Assembly: GCF_018070345.1 (NCBI RefSeq) | Contig: NZ_JAGPXX010000039.1 | Location: forward strand, 1-55,280 | Length of the DNA stretch: 55,280 nt | Source: Streptomyces sp. F63 | GTDB taxonomy: Bacteria > Actinomycetota > Actinomycetes > Streptomycetales > Streptomycetaceae | Reading direction: 5' to 3' | Shown: positions 8,290 through 19,617 of the stretch, in pieces | Layout: every line of letters starts with the position of its first letter | Numbering within the stretch: the stretch's first letter is position 1 | The notes under the pieces: model-generated | What the model was told of the DNA's origin: nothing | The model's input: only the letters and a program-made list of their open reading frames with translations | Database searches by the model: none | Translations under genes and position numbers: made by a program

Positions 8290-8318
8290 TTGACGCACCC
8301 CCGGCTACTGCCTACCGT
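8290..8318 (+). promoter_or_regulatory. HrdB-type promoter of the second MerR gene
   Basis: TTGACG (8290-8295) and TACCGT (8313-8318) are separated by exactly 17 bases, close to the vegetative consensus. Transcription would begin near 8325, about 24 bases before the GTG at 8349. Confidence 0.6.
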
Positions 8319-8348
8319 CGACAAGGCAGGTCAAGGACGGAGGTCGGC

Positions 8349-8963
8349 GTGAGCAGCACCGGCGACGGTACAGCGGCGGGCAGTCCCATTCCGCTCCACG
8401 CGGGTGGCTCCGCTCCCATCCAGAAGACCGCCGTGACGGGGCCCGGGACAACACCTCCCGCTCGGCCTTCCGAGAGGATCGGCTACCGGGGGCCCACGGC
8501 CTGCGCGGCCGCGGGCATCACCTACCGGCAGCTCGACTACTGGGCGCGCACGGGACTCGTCGAGCCGAGCGTGCGCTCCGCCCAGGGGTCCGGGAGCCAG
8601 CGGCTCTACAGCACCGAGGATGTCGTCGTCCTCAAGATCGTCAAGCGTTTCCTGGACACCGGTGTCTCCCTGCAGAACATCCGTGCGGCCGTGCGCCACC
8701 TGCGGACCCGTGAGCGGGACGACCTGGCCCGGATGACGCTCATGAGTGACGGGGCGACGGTTCACGAGTGCTCCTCCCCGGACGAGGTGGTCGGCCTGTT
8801 GCAGGGCGGCCAGGGGATGTTCGGTATCGCCGTCGGCGTGGTCTGGCGCGATGTGGAGAGCGCGCTGCAGCAGTTGCACGGAGAGCGGGTGGACACGGGG
8901 GAGACCCTGATCGGGCACCATCCCGGTGACGAGCTGGCCCGCCGCCGGAACCGGGCCGGCTGA
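8349..8963 (+). CDS. MerR-family regulator, Rv1830/ResR-like
   Basis: A 204-residue regulator. An N-terminal variable stretch of about 45 residues precedes a MerR helix-turn-helix (GPTACAAAGITYRQLDYWAR, then TGLVEPSVR). A C-terminal domain follows with GQGMFGIAVGVVWRDVE. The GTG at 8349 is chosen because GGAGG (8339-8343) stands at the right distance and the promoter lies just upstream; the earlier in-frame ATG at 8271 would precede the promoter. It corresponds to Rv1830 (ResR/McdR), which in mycobacteria affects growth and division timing; its role here is inferred. Confidence 0.82.
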   Translation: MSSTGDGTAAGSPIPLHAGGSAPIQKTAVTGPGTTPPARPSERIGYRGPTACAAAGITYRQLDYWARTGLVEPSVRSAQGSGSQRLYSTEDVVVLKIVKRFLDTGVSLQNIRAAVRHLRTRERDDLARMTLMSDGATVHECSSPDEVVGLLQGGQGMFGIAVGVVWRDVESALQQLHGERVDTGETLIGHHPGDELARRRNRAG

Positions 8964-9041
8964 GCCCGTCCCCGGCACGCCGGCCGGATGACGGCCGTAC
9001 CGCCGGTGACGTTGTCAGTGCCGTAGGGCAGCATCGGTGCC

Positions 9042-10604
9042 GTGAGACCCGTTCCGACGATCCTGCATCTGGACATGGACGCGTTCTACGCTTCGGCGGA
9101 GCAGGCGTCCAAGCCCAGTCTGCGCGGCAAGCCGGTCGTCGTCGGCGGCCTCGGGCCGCGCGGTGTCGTGGCCACCGCCTCCTACGAGGCACGGGTCTTC
9201 GGCGTCCACTCGGCCATGTCGACGGCCCAGGCGCGCAGGCTCTGCCCGCACGCCGCCTATCTGACGCCGCGCTTCTCGCTGTACCGGCAGGTGAGCGAGG
9301 CGGTCATGGAACTGCTGCGGGAGCTGTCGCCGCTGGTGGAACCGCTCAGCCTGGACGAGGCCTTCGTCGACTTGGAGGCCGGCGCGGAGCCCCCGGCCAC
9401 CGCCGCCTCCGCCCGGGAGACCGGGGGCCGGCTGCGGGCCGCGATCCGGGCGCGGACCTCGCTCACCGGTTCGGTCGGCCTGGCCGGGTCCAAGATGCTC
9501 GCCAAGATGGCCTCCGAGCAGGCGAAACCGGACGGCCTCGTGGTCATCGAGCCGGGGACGGAACGCGGACTGCTCGCGCCGATGCCGGTCCGGGTGCTGC
9601 CCGGTGTCGGTCCCGCCACCGCCGAGCAGCTGCGCCGGGCGGGGATCGGCACCGTCGAGGAGATGGCCGGCGCGGGGGAGGCCGAGCTGGTGCGGCTGCT
9701 CGGCAAGGCGCACGGCACCTCGCTGTACGCCCTGGCCACCGGCCGGGACGACCGACCGGTGGTGGCGGAGCGGGACAGCAAATCCGTCTCGGTGGAGGAC
9801 ACCTTCGACGTGGACCTGCACGACCGGACCCGGGTGTACGGGGAGGTGGTGCGGCTCGCCGGCCGGTGCGTCTCCCGGCTGCGGGACGCCGGCCGGTCGG
9901 GGCGCACGGTCGTCCTCAAGGTCCGGCGCTACGACTTCTCCACGCTGACCCGCTCGGAGACCCTGCGCGGGCCCACCGACGACCCGGCGGTCGTGCGCGA
10001 GGCGGCGGTGCGGCTGCTGGACGGGGTGGACACCACCGGAGGTGTGCGGCTGCTCGGCGTGGGCGTCAGCGGCCTGGCGGACTTCACCCAGGAGGATCTC
10101 TTCGCGCAGGCCGCGCTGGAGGGCGCGGACGCCCCGGCCGCCCGCGCCCGGCCGGGGTCGGACGGGGAGACGGAGGCGGGCATGCGGCCCGACCGGACGG
10201 AGGGGGCCGCGGAGGAGGACGCCCCCGCGGCGGGGGGACCGCCACCGGACGGGGACGCCGGAGGCGGCGCCCGCCGATGGCATCCCGGGCACGACGTGCA
10301 CCACGCCGAGTACGGGGCGGGCTGGGTCCAGGGCAGCGGTCTGGGCCGGGTGACCGTCCGCTTCGAGCAGCCGTGGTCGGTACCGGGACGGGTGCGGACC
10401 TTCCCTGTGGACGACCCGGGGCTGGAGCCGGCCCCGCCACCGCCTCTGGTGCGGCCGGCCGGCGGCCGGGAGCCCGGCCGGAGCACGGGGCCGGGCGCCC
10501 GCTCGGTGCTGTCCGCTCAGGGCCCGGATCCGGCGATCCGGCCGAAGCCCTCACGGCCCGGGGCCTCCTCGTCCCCGTCCGGGAGCTCCGCCTCCAGCCC
10601 GTAG
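9042..10604 (+). CDS. dinB: DNA polymerase IV (Y family)
   Basis: A 520-residue translesion polymerase. Catalytic motifs are HLDMDAFYASAEQ near residues 9-21 and SLDEAFVD near 104-111. A helix-hairpin-helix (LPGVGPATAEQLRRAG) and a little-finger domain follow. A clamp-binding motif Q350-E-D-L-F354 is visible. The last ~165 residues form an acidic linker and a C-terminal extension rich in Pro and Arg, longer than E. coli DinB. The GTG at 9042 is the natural start. The 3' end runs 88 bases into the oppositely oriented PRC-barrel gene. The gene interrupts the conserved order between the MerR gene and gcvP. Confidence 0.9.
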   Translation: MRPVPTILHLDMDAFYASAEQASKPSLRGKPVVVGGLGPRGVVATASYEARVFGVHSAMSTAQARRLCPHAAYLTPRFSLYRQVSEAVMELLRELSPLVEPLSLDEAFVDLEAGAEPPATAASARETGGRLRAAIRARTSLTGSVGLAGSKMLAKMASEQAKPDGLVVIEPGTERGLLAPMPVRVLPGVGPATAEQLRRAGIGTVEEMAGAGEAELVRLLGKAHGTSLYALATGRDDRPVVAERDSKSVSVEDTFDVDLHDRTRVYGEVVRLAGRCVSRLRDAGRSGRTVVLKVRRYDFSTLTRSETLRGPTDDPAVVREAAVRLLDGVDTTGGVRLLGVGVSGLADFTQEDLFAQAALEGADAPAARARPGSDGETEAGMRPDRTEGAAEEDAPAAGGPPPDGDAGGGARRWHPGHDVHHAEYGAGWVQGSGLGRVTVRFEQPWSVPGRVRTFPVDDPGLEPAPPPPLVRPAGGREPGRSTGPGARSVLSAQGPDPAIRPKPSRPGASSSPSGSSASSP

Positions 10605-10897
10605 TGGTGGTAGAGCTGGATCTCCTGCTCCGGCGAGAGATGCCGGCCCACCCCGAAGTCGGGGGCGTTCCGGACCAGGGACCGGCGGTAGGGCACGCGC
10701 AGGGTGCCGTCGACGAACTCGCTCGGCTCCAGCGGGACGAAGGCGTCACGGCCGAACAGACCGGTGCGCACGGCGGCCCACTCGGGCAGCCCCGTGGCGT
10801 CGTCGAGATACACCTCGTCCACGGTGCCGATCTTCGTGCCGTCGCGGTCGACGGCCTTGCGGCCGATGAGGCTCCGCGGGTCGATCCCCGTCTGCAC
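10517..10897 (-). CDS. PRC-barrel domain protein
   Basis: A 126-residue soluble protein. Its first ~85 residues are a PRC barrel (GIDPRSLIGRKAVDRDGTKI near 4-23, then EWAAVRTGLFGRDAFVPL). A charged tail follows. PRC barrels occur in RimM and the photosynthetic reaction centre H subunit; small stand-alone versions like this are common in streptomycetes and have no assigned role. The GTG start at 10897 is supported by GGAGGG immediately upstream. The 3' end overlaps dinB on the other strand. Confidence 0.8.
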   Translation of the reverse strand: MQTGIDPRSLIGRKAVDRDGTKIGTVDEVYLDDATGLPEWAAVRTGLFGRDAFVPLEPSEFVDGTLRVPYRRSLVRNAPDFGVGRHLSPEQEIQLYHHYGLEAELPDGDEEAPGREGFGRIAGSGP

Positions 10898-11011
10898 GGT
10901 CCCTCCAACTGGTCGGCGGACTTCCCCGTGGACACCACGTAAGGCCAGATCCGGCCGCACGGCCACTCGGGGGAGCGGTCCGGGGGCCCGCTGGTACGCT
11001 GGCCGTGGCCG

Positions 11012-11236
11012 CAGATCCCGTGCGGGAGAGTCCTCCGCCCCCCGGGGCCGGGGGCGCCGAAGGAGCAAATCCTCCCCGGAATCTCTCAGGCACCCGTACC
11101 GCACGGGCGAGGTCACTCTGGAAAGCAGGGCAGGTGCCGGGCCATCCGTGCCGGAGCCTTTCCTCACCGACGGTGAAAGCCGGACTCCCGCAGCGCGGTC
11201 CGGCGAAGCTCTCAGGTCGACGACAGAGGGGGAGGC
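11012..11236 (+). promoter_or_regulatory. Tandem glycine riboswitch upstream of gcvP
   Basis: The first aptamer is clear: GCGGGAGAG near 11022, GCCGAAGGAGCAA near 11055, TCTCTCAGGCACC near 11081 and CACTCTGGAAAG near 11113. A second, more divergent aptamer follows, with GACGGTGAAAGCCGG near 11170 and AAGCTCTCAGG near 11207. The gcvT-type element binds glycine and normally turns on glycine cleavage genes; glycine riboswitches controlling these genes are known in Streptomyces. The position, ending about 65 bases before gcvP, fits this. Exact ends are approximate. Confidence 0.88.
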
Positions 11237-11243
11237 CCCGTTC

Positions 11244-11265
11244 GGGGTACCCGTCAGGGTGCCCC
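11244..11265 (+). promoter_or_regulatory. Expression-platform hairpin between riboswitch and gcvP
   Basis: GGGGTACCC (11244-11252) pairs with GGGTGCCCC (11257-11265) around a GTCA loop, with one G-T pair. It lies between the second aptamer and the gcvP ribosome site (AGGAGG, 11286-11291). It may terminate transcription or alter access to the ribosome site when glycine is absent; there is no U tract. Confidence 0.45.
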
Positions 11266-11300
11266 TTCGCAGGTCCGCGTCGACCAGGAGGCCTCCGCAG

Positions 11301-14195
<2,895 letters not shown>

Positions 14196-14261
14196 CGGCC
14201 GGCCGCCGCTGACCGCTGACCGCGGCTCTGCGGCTGCGCGGCGGTCGGGGGAGACATGGAC

Positions 14262-14294
14262 GGGGCCGGTCCGGCGATCCGCCGGGCCGGCCCT
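14262..14294 (+). terminator. gcvP terminator
   Basis: A 13-base stem (14264-14276 with 14280-14292, one G-T pair) closes a three-base loop and extends by two pairs at the base. It lies about 70 bases after the gcvP stop. Confidence 0.75.
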
Positions 14295-14381
14295 GTGATC
14301 TCTTCTGCGGTGTGATCTCTTGCGGTGCGGTCTCTGTGCGGTGCGGTCTCTGTGCGGTGCCCGTCGTCACCGGCCGCCGGG

Positions 14382-14588
14382 TCAGGCAGCGGTCGTCACG
14401 TGTTCGATGCCCAGGGGCCGGTGCGGAGCGATGATCTGCCCGTCGGGCAGCAGTTCACCGGTGTCCTCGAAGAGCAGGACGCCGTTGCACAGCAGACTCC
14501 AGCCCTGTTCGGGGTGGTGTGCCACCAGCTGGGCGGCTTCCCGGTCGGCGGAGTCGGCTGTCGGGCAGGGTGAGGAGTGCTGGCACAT
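14382..14588 (-). CDS. DUF5999 family protein
   Basis: A small 68-residue protein starting MCQHSSPCPTADSADREAA and containing HHPEQGWSLLCNGVLLFEDT. It matches a family widespread in Streptomyces, annotated only as DUF5999. Three cysteines (C2, C8 and one near C35) are visible. The ATG at 14588 gives the conserved N-terminus; a longer in-frame start exists but adds unconserved sequence. No clear ribosome-binding site precedes it. Function is unknown. Confidence 0.78.
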   Translation of the reverse strand: MCQHSSPCPTADSADREAAQLVAHHPEQGWSLLCNGVLLFEDTGELLPDGQIIAPHRPLGIEHVTTAA

Positions 14589-14858
14589 GGCAGGGATCTT
14601 TCGCTGTGGTGTGAGTGTCCTGCGGCTTGGCGTAGTGTCCATAACCGCCCCCCGTAGTGGTTTTCCTCGGTCGGTTCCAGTGTTGCCCGCGGAAGGGTGT
14701 TTCGCAGGAATTTCGCCGCACCCGGCCTTCCAGGGGGATGACGCACCACTCTTGCGGACGGTTGCCGTCAAGAGGACGGCCCCTTCGGGTGGTTCGCCAT
14801 GACCGGAGCGGACTAGTCCGGCCGGGCGGGCGCGGTGGCGCGACGGGAGCGCATGGCG
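14589..14858. other. Intergenic region upstream of the DUF5999 gene
   Basis: No gene is supported here. The base composition is less GC-rich than its surroundings, especially near 14640-14720, as expected for a promoter region of the minus-strand DUF5999 gene. I could not assign a clear -35/-10 pair. Confidence 0.4.
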
Positions 14859-14889
14859 GCGCCCCGCGGCCGGGGGAGCCGCGGGGCGC
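14859..14889 (-). terminator. Terminator of the hypothetical gene 14910-15497
   Basis: A perfect 12-base stem (14859-14870 with 14878-14889) encloses a seven-base loop and lies 20 bases past the minus-strand stop codon. Confidence 0.75.
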
Positions 14890-14909
14890 GTGTTCGGCGG
14901 GGCGCCGGA

Positions 14910-15497
14910 TCAGGCCGCCGGTGAGGCCGTGGCGTCCAGCAGGGGCGTCACCGGGCCCAGCCGGAGGGTGAGCACCGGCAGCAGGTCCGCGACCCGGTGG
15001 GGGCGGTGTGCGGTGATGCCGGGGGGCGCCGGCGCGAGGGGGACCAGCAGGTCCGCGGGGGCGGGCCGGCCCTCGGCGGGGTCCGCGGCGGTGTCGCCGT
15101 GCAGCCAGAGCGTGAGCATGTAGAGCTCGGGCACCGACAGCAGGCGGGGCTGGTACAGGCCCGCCAGCGATTCGGCCTGGCGCAGGGCCTGCTCCGTCGA
15201 GGAGAGGTACGGGCCGCCGAAGAAGTGGGAGAAGGCCCAGCCGTCCGGCGTCGGCTTGGTCTCGGCGGCGGCCACCGCGCGGCCCCCGCTCCGCACCAGG
15301 AAGCGCCACGCGGTGAGGCGGGCCGGCGGTGGGCCGTCGTGCCGGGTGATCCCCTCCAGGATGTGGACCGGCAGGGGCGAGTCCGGGGTCAGCGGGCCCG
15401 GATGCAAGCGGAGTACCGGCGCGGCGGTCGGGGATCCGAGGGCCGCGAGGGTGCTGCGCTGGGCGGGCCTGGGTGCCTGGAGGGAAAGCAGCGGCAT
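14910..15497 (-). CDS. Hypothetical protein
   Basis: A 195-residue soluble protein beginning MPLLSLQAPRPAQRS. I do not recognise a named domain. The central part (AFSHFFGGPYLSSTEQALRQ, then PELYMLTLWLHGDT) looks like a folded, amphipathic region, so it is a real gene. The ATG at 15497 is chosen because GAGAGG precedes it; an upstream ATG would add a non-conserved arginine-rich stretch. It is divergent from the GCS2 gene, with a 472-base region between them. Confidence 0.65.
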   Translation of the reverse strand: MPLLSLQAPRPAQRSTLAALGSPTAAPVLRLHPGPLTPDSPLPVHILEGITRHDGPPPARLTAWRFLVRSGGRAVAAAETKPTPDGWAFSHFFGGPYLSSTEQALRQAESLAGLYQPRLLSVPELYMLTLWLHGDTAADPAEGRPAPADLLVPLAPAPPGITAHRPHRVADLLPVLTLRLGPVTPLLDATASPAA

Positions 15498-15969
15498 GAT
15501 GGGTCGCCTCTCACTTCGGAGACACGGGTGATGCTGGGCAGGCGCGGACGGCAATGTCTGCGACGGCGGGGCGGAAGAGGAGGGCCGGAGCGGGGAATGC
15601 CGGCGACACGTACTCTCTGCCCGCGTACCCGGAGTTTATACGGTGCGTGTTCACGGCGCGTTTCGGCTAGCCGACGCGCGTATTACGGGCAAGACTGAAA
15701 CCGGACCGTACCGATGGGTGAGTTCCGCCATTCTGTCCGTTCGCGGAACCCGTGGCCTTGTGTTATGTGCCGGAGGCCGGTCGGCCGAATCCTGTTGGTG
15801 TTTTTCACCACACCTTTGCGCCGTGCGGGCCGGCCCCCTTTATGCCAGGGGAATGTGCCTCCGGAGTGTAGTGGTCGGCCCAGCGGGCAGATGCTGTCCG
15901 CCGGGGCGTTGTGGTCCGGCCGGACGGGCATCATCCCGGGCACCGGTGCACTGGAGGAGGGACCCTTCG
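15498..15969. other. Divergent intergenic region before the GCS2 gene
   Basis: No gene is supported. Bases 15620-15850 are unusually AT-rich for this genome and include TTTATACGG, ATTACGG and a small GGTG-TTTTT-CACC hairpin near 15795-15808. This region probably contains promoters for both flanking genes. The frame of the downstream gene is open back to 15643, but no start there has a good ribosome site. Confidence 0.4.
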
Positions 15970-17472
15970 ATGGGCGAGAAGGTCGAGGCGGACGGGTTCG
16001 ACCTGGCGGATCCGCAGCGCTACCGTGCCAAACTGCACCAGTGCCTGGAGGGTCTGGGGCGGCTGCTGGAGGAGAAGAGGTTCGACCGCCCGAGGAATCT
16101 CATGGGGGTGGAGATCGAGCTGAATCTCGCCGGGGAGGACGGGATGCCCCGCATGATGAATGCGGAAGTTCTGGAGCGCATCCGCAGCGGGGATTTCCAG
16201 ACGGAGCTGGGGCAGTTCAACCTCGAAGTGAATATTGTGCCGCACCGGTTGTCCGGGCGCGTTCTCGACCAGCTGGCCGAGGAGATCCGCACCGCTCTCG
16301 CATATGCCGACCGCAAAGCCCGGGAGGTGGACGCCGGGATCGTAATGATCGGAATTCTTCCGACCCTGGCCGGCCCGGACCTCGTCTCCGCCAATCTTTC
16401 CGAGGCCGACCGCTACACCCTGTTGAACGAGCAGATCCTGGCCGCCCGCGGGGAGAACCTGGTCCTCGACATCGAGGGGGTCGAACGGCTCCACTACACC
16501 AGTGCCTCGATCGCGCCCGAAGCGGCGTGCACCTCGGTGCAGTTGCACCTCCAGGTGACCCCGGGCCGCTTCGCCGCCGTGTGGAACGCCGCCCAGGCGG
16601 TGGCCGCCGCGCAGATCGCCGTGGGCGCCAACTCCCCCTTCCTCTTCGGCCGCGAGCTGTGGCGGGAGTCCCGGCCGCCGCTCTTCCAGCAGTCGACGGA
16701 CACCCGTGCCCCGGAACTCAAGGCCCAGGGCGTGCGGCCGCGTACCTGGTTCGGCGAGCGCTGGATCGAGTCCGCGTACGACCTCTTCGAGGAGAACGTG
16801 CGCTATTTCCCCGCCCTGCTGCCCATCTGCGACGACGAGGACCCGCTCAAGGTGCTCGACGAGGACGGCGTCCCCGGACTCCATGAACTGGTGCTGCACA
16901 ACGGCACCATCTACCGCTGGAACCGGCCCGTCTACGACGTCACCGACGGCCGCCCCCACCTGCGCGTGGAGAACCGGGTGCTGCCCGCCGGGCCCACGGT
17001 CGACGACGTCATCGCGAACGCGGCCTTCTACTACGGCCTGGTCCGCGCCCTGGCGGAGGAGGCCCGGCCGCCGTGGACCCGGCTGCCGTTCGGCGACGCG
17101 TCCCGGAACTTCGACACCGCCTGCCGGTACGGCATCGACGCCACCCTGCGCTGGCCCCGCCCGGGCCGGGGCGGAGCGGTGGCGGAGGTGCCGGCCGCGC
17201 GCCTCGTCCGGGAGGAACTGCTGCCCCTGGCCGCCGCCGGCCTCGACGCCTGGGGTGTGGAACCCGCGGACCGCGACCACTACCTCGGGATCATCGAGGA
17301 GCGCTGCCGGCGGCGGGTGAACGGCGCCTCCTGGCAGGCCGAGGCATTCCGGCAGGCGCGGGAGCGCGGTCTGGACCGGCAGACCGCGCTGGCCGCCGCC
17401 ACCCGGCGCTACGCGGAACTCGCGCGCACCGGGAAGCCGGTGCACACCTGGCCCGCGGACCTGCCGGACTGA
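15970..17472 (+). CDS. Glutamate-cysteine ligase family protein (GCS2/COG2170 type)
   Basis: A 500-residue protein of the GCS2-like carboxylate-amine ligase fold. Motifs include MGVEIELNL near residue 45, TELGQFNLEVN near 80 and LRVENRVLPAGPTVDD near 330. Such enzymes join glutamate, or a similar acid, to an amine using ATP. Streptomycetes use mycothiol rather than glutathione, so the substrate is open; ergothioneine-type gamma-glutamylcysteine or another gamma-glutamyl amide are possible. The ATG at 15970 is set by GGAGGAGG (15953-15960). It stands as a single gene with its own upstream region. Confidence 0.75.
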   Translation: MGEKVEADGFDLADPQRYRAKLHQCLEGLGRLLEEKRFDRPRNLMGVEIELNLAGEDGMPRMMNAEVLERIRSGDFQTELGQFNLEVNIVPHRLSGRVLDQLAEEIRTALAYADRKAREVDAGIVMIGILPTLAGPDLVSANLSEADRYTLLNEQILAARGENLVLDIEGVERLHYTSASIAPEAACTSVQLHLQVTPGRFAAVWNAAQAVAAAQIAVGANSPFLFGRELWRESRPPLFQQSTDTRAPELKAQGVRPRTWFGERWIESAYDLFEENVRYFPALLPICDDEDPLKVLDEDGVPGLHELVLHNGTIYRWNRPVYDVTDGRPHLRVENRVLPAGPTVDDVIANAAFYYGLVRALAEEARPPWTRLPFGDASRNFDTACRYGIDATLRWPRPGRGGAVAEVPAARLVREELLPLAAAGLDAWGVEPADRDHYLGIIEERCRRRVNGASWQAEAFRQARERGLDRQTALAAATRRYAELARTGKPVHTWPADLPD

Positions 17473-17546
17473 GTCCCCTCCCCCGCTGGTGGCGCCGTGT
17501 CCCGGGCGTGTGGAAAAGTGGGGACGCGGCGAACCGGAGGCGGGCT

Positions 17547-18359
17547 GTGCGGGCAGATGCGGGAGGGGCGGACGGGGAGCCGTGCGGCGGAGGGCGGCCG
17601 GCGGCAGCCCGGCTGCTGCGGCAGGAGACGCTGCTCGTCCTGGCCCTGTCCGTCGGCGCCAGCGCGCTGTCGGCGGTCATCAGTTTCACCGGCTCCGTCA
17701 CCGCCCCCGGCGGCCTGCAGGACCGGGCGGCCACCCTCAACGGCTCCCAGGCGCCGGGCCGTCCCTGGCTCGACCTGGCCTGGCAGCTGTTCGGCATCGC
17801 CACCGCGCTGGTGCCCGTCGCCCTGGTGGCGCACCTGCTGCTCCGTGAGGGCGCCGGCGGACTGCGGGCGATCGGGCTGGACCGGCGCCGCCCCGGCTCC
17901 GACCTCGGCCGCGGGGCACTCGTGGCGGCGGCCATCGGCGGCACCGGGCTGCTGTTCTACGTGGCGGTGTGGGCGACGGGGGCCAACCTCACGGTCGTGC
18001 CGGAGTCGCTCCCCGACGTCTGGTGGAAGTTCCCGGTGCTCATCGCGTCGGCGGTGCAGAACTCCCTGCTGGAGGAGGTCGTGGTGGTCGGCTATCTGCT
18101 GCGCCGCCTGGGGCAGCTGGGGTGGACGCCGGCGGCGGCGCTCGCCGCGAGTTCCGCGCTCCGCGGGACGTACCACCTCTACCAGGGCGTCGGCGGCTTC
18201 GTCGGGAATCTGGTGATGGGTGTTGTCTTCGTGCTCCTCTACCGGCGCTGGGGGCGGATCGGACCGCTGGTGGCCGCGCATGCGCTGATCGACATCGTGG
18301 CGTTCGGCGGCTACGCGCTGCTGGCGGGCGAGGTCGGCTGGCTGCCGACCCCGCCGTGA
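17547..18359 (+). CDS. CPBP-family intramembrane metalloprotease-like protein
   Basis: A 270-residue membrane protein with about seven hydrophobic segments and the CPBP (Abi) motifs: E176-E177 in LLEEVVVVGYLLRR, a histidine in ALRGTYHLYQG, and HALIDIVAF. Family members are predicted intramembrane glutamic proteases that process prenylated or other membrane substrates. The usual Arg five residues after the first Glu (EExxxR) is Val here, although catalytic Glu and His residues remain. The GTG at 17547 is chosen because GGAGG (17536-17540) lies 6 bases upstream. Confidence 0.75.
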   Translation: MRADAGGADGEPCGGGRPAAARLLRQETLLVLALSVGASALSAVISFTGSVTAPGGLQDRAATLNGSQAPGRPWLDLAWQLFGIATALVPVALVAHLLLREGAGGLRAIGLDRRRPGSDLGRGALVAAAIGGTGLLFYVAVWATGANLTVVPESLPDVWWKFPVLIASAVQNSLLEEVVVVGYLLRRLGQLGWTPAAALAASSALRGTYHLYQGVGGFVGNLVMGVVFVLLYRRWGRIGPLVAAHALIDIVAFGGYALLAGEVGWLPTPP

Positions 18360-18420
18360 TCCGGCCCGACCGCGCCCCGGGGCCCGCCCGTCCGGCGGTA
18401 CGCCCGGCCGGCCGCGGCCG

Positions 18421-18450
18421 GGGCCGTGCTTCCGGCCCGGGGCACGGCCG
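18421..18450. terminator. Bidirectional terminator between CPBP and PhzF genes
   Basis: GGCCGTGC near 18422-18429 pairs with GCACGGCC at 18442-18449 between two convergent genes; it could serve both strands. Confidence 0.5.
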
Positions 18451-18452
18451 TC

Positions 18453-19277
18453 TCAGCCGGCGGGGGTCAGCAGCTCTCCGTCGATGACGGTGACCGCGCC
18501 GCCGGAGAGGAGGGTCCGCTCCCCGCGCAGTGCCGTGCGGACCAGACCCGTGCGGGCGGATGCCTGAAAACCTGTCAGTTCGTCCCGGCCGAGCCGGGCC
18601 GACCAGAAGGGTGCGAGGGCGGTGTGGGCGCTGCCGGTCACCGGGTCCTCGTCGATCCCCACCGCCGGCCCGAAGAAGCGGGAGACGAAGTCGTAGCCCG
18701 ACGCCGGGTCCTCGGCGCGCGCCGTCACGATGACACCGCGGTGGCCCAGCCGGGCGACGGCGCGCAGGTCGGGGGCGAGATCCCGCACGGAGCGCTCGTC
18801 GGGCAGCTCCACCAGCAGGTCGCCGACGACCGGCCCGGTGTCGTGGGCGGACAGCGGCCGCGCGCCGAGGGCGTCCGGCACCCCCGGCGGCACCTCGACG
18901 GCGGTCAGCGGGGCGGTCGGGAAGTCCAGGGTGATGAGACCGCCGTCCCCGGCGGCGGCGGTCAGGACACCGCCTCGGGTGGTGAAGCGGACCGTCCCGG
19001 CGGCGGCGCCGGTGGTGTGGAGGACGTGGGCGGTGGCCAGGGTCGCGTGGCCGCAGAGACCGACTTCCGTGGCAGGGGTGAACCAGCGCAGTGCCCAGCC
19101 GTCGTCCGCACCGGGGCCGAGACGGTGGGCGAAGGCCGTCTCGGCGAGATTGACCTCGGCGGCGACCTGCTGGAGCCATGCGGCGCCGGGGAAGCCGTCG
19201 CCGTCGAGAAGGACGACCCCGGCGGGATTGCCGGCGAACGGGCGGTCGGTGAAGGCATCGACGATACGAATCCTCAT
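18453..19277 (-). CDS. PhzF family isomerase/epimerase
   Basis: A 274-residue protein with the two-lobed diaminopimelate-epimerase-like fold. It starts MRIRIVDAFTDRPFAGNPAG, carries the catalytic glutamate E46 in NLAETAF, and has EVGLCGHATLA and DEDPVTGSAH motifs, all standard for PhzF. PhzF itself isomerises dihydro-hydroxyanthranilate in phenazine biosynthesis. No phenazine genes are nearby, so this is a family member of unknown substrate. The ATG at 19277 gives the conserved N-terminus. Confidence 0.88.
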   Translation of the reverse strand: MRIRIVDAFTDRPFAGNPAGVVLLDGDGFPGAAWLQQVAAEVNLAETAFAHRLGPGADDGWALRWFTPATEVGLCGHATLATAHVLHTTGAAAGTVRFTTRGGVLTAAAGDGGLITLDFPTAPLTAVEVPPGVPDALGARPLSAHDTGPVVGDLLVELPDERSVRDLAPDLRAVARLGHRGVIVTARAEDPASGYDFVSRFFGPAVGIDEDPVTGSAHTALAPFWSARLGRDELTGFQASARTGLVRTALRGERTLLSGGAVTVIDGELLTPAG

Positions 19278-19617
19278 GGGCGGGACCCTAGGCGGGACGG
19301 GGGCCGTGGAACCACGGCCACTCCGCGGCAGGTGGCCCCCGGCTGGCGGGCCTTCCCCGCGGGGCCCTCCGCCGCCCTTCCGCCGTTCTCCGGCGTTCTC
19401 CGCCGTTCCCGCGGCGGGCCTTCGCGGTGCCGGCCGCTGCCGGCGGCCGGGATCCGGGGCCGCGCCGGGCGCGTCCGCAGCTCCGCCCGCCCCGGTACCG
19501 CGCGGCGCTCTCCTCCGCGAGGAGGAGATGCCGGTCGGTTCCGCCCGTCGCAGGAGGGAGGCGGAGATGAGTCCCCGTGCGGATGCCGGAGCGGCGCGGA
19601 AATGATGGGGTGGCAGG
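19278..19617. other. Divergent intergenic region, PhzF / Clp-N genes
   Basis: No gene is supported. Around 19375-19425 there are short near-repeats of CCGCCGTTCTC/CGGCGTTCTC. Promoters for both flanking genes presumably lie here, but none is clear. Confidence 0.35.

Noticed and set aside
15643..15969. N-terminal extension of the GCS2 protein
   Set aside because: The frame is open but the region is AT-rich and promoter-like, and the strong ribosome site is at the ATG 15970.
18453..19277. PhzF as evidence for phenazine biosynthesis
   Set aside because: No other phz genes are near and PhzF homologues of other function are common.
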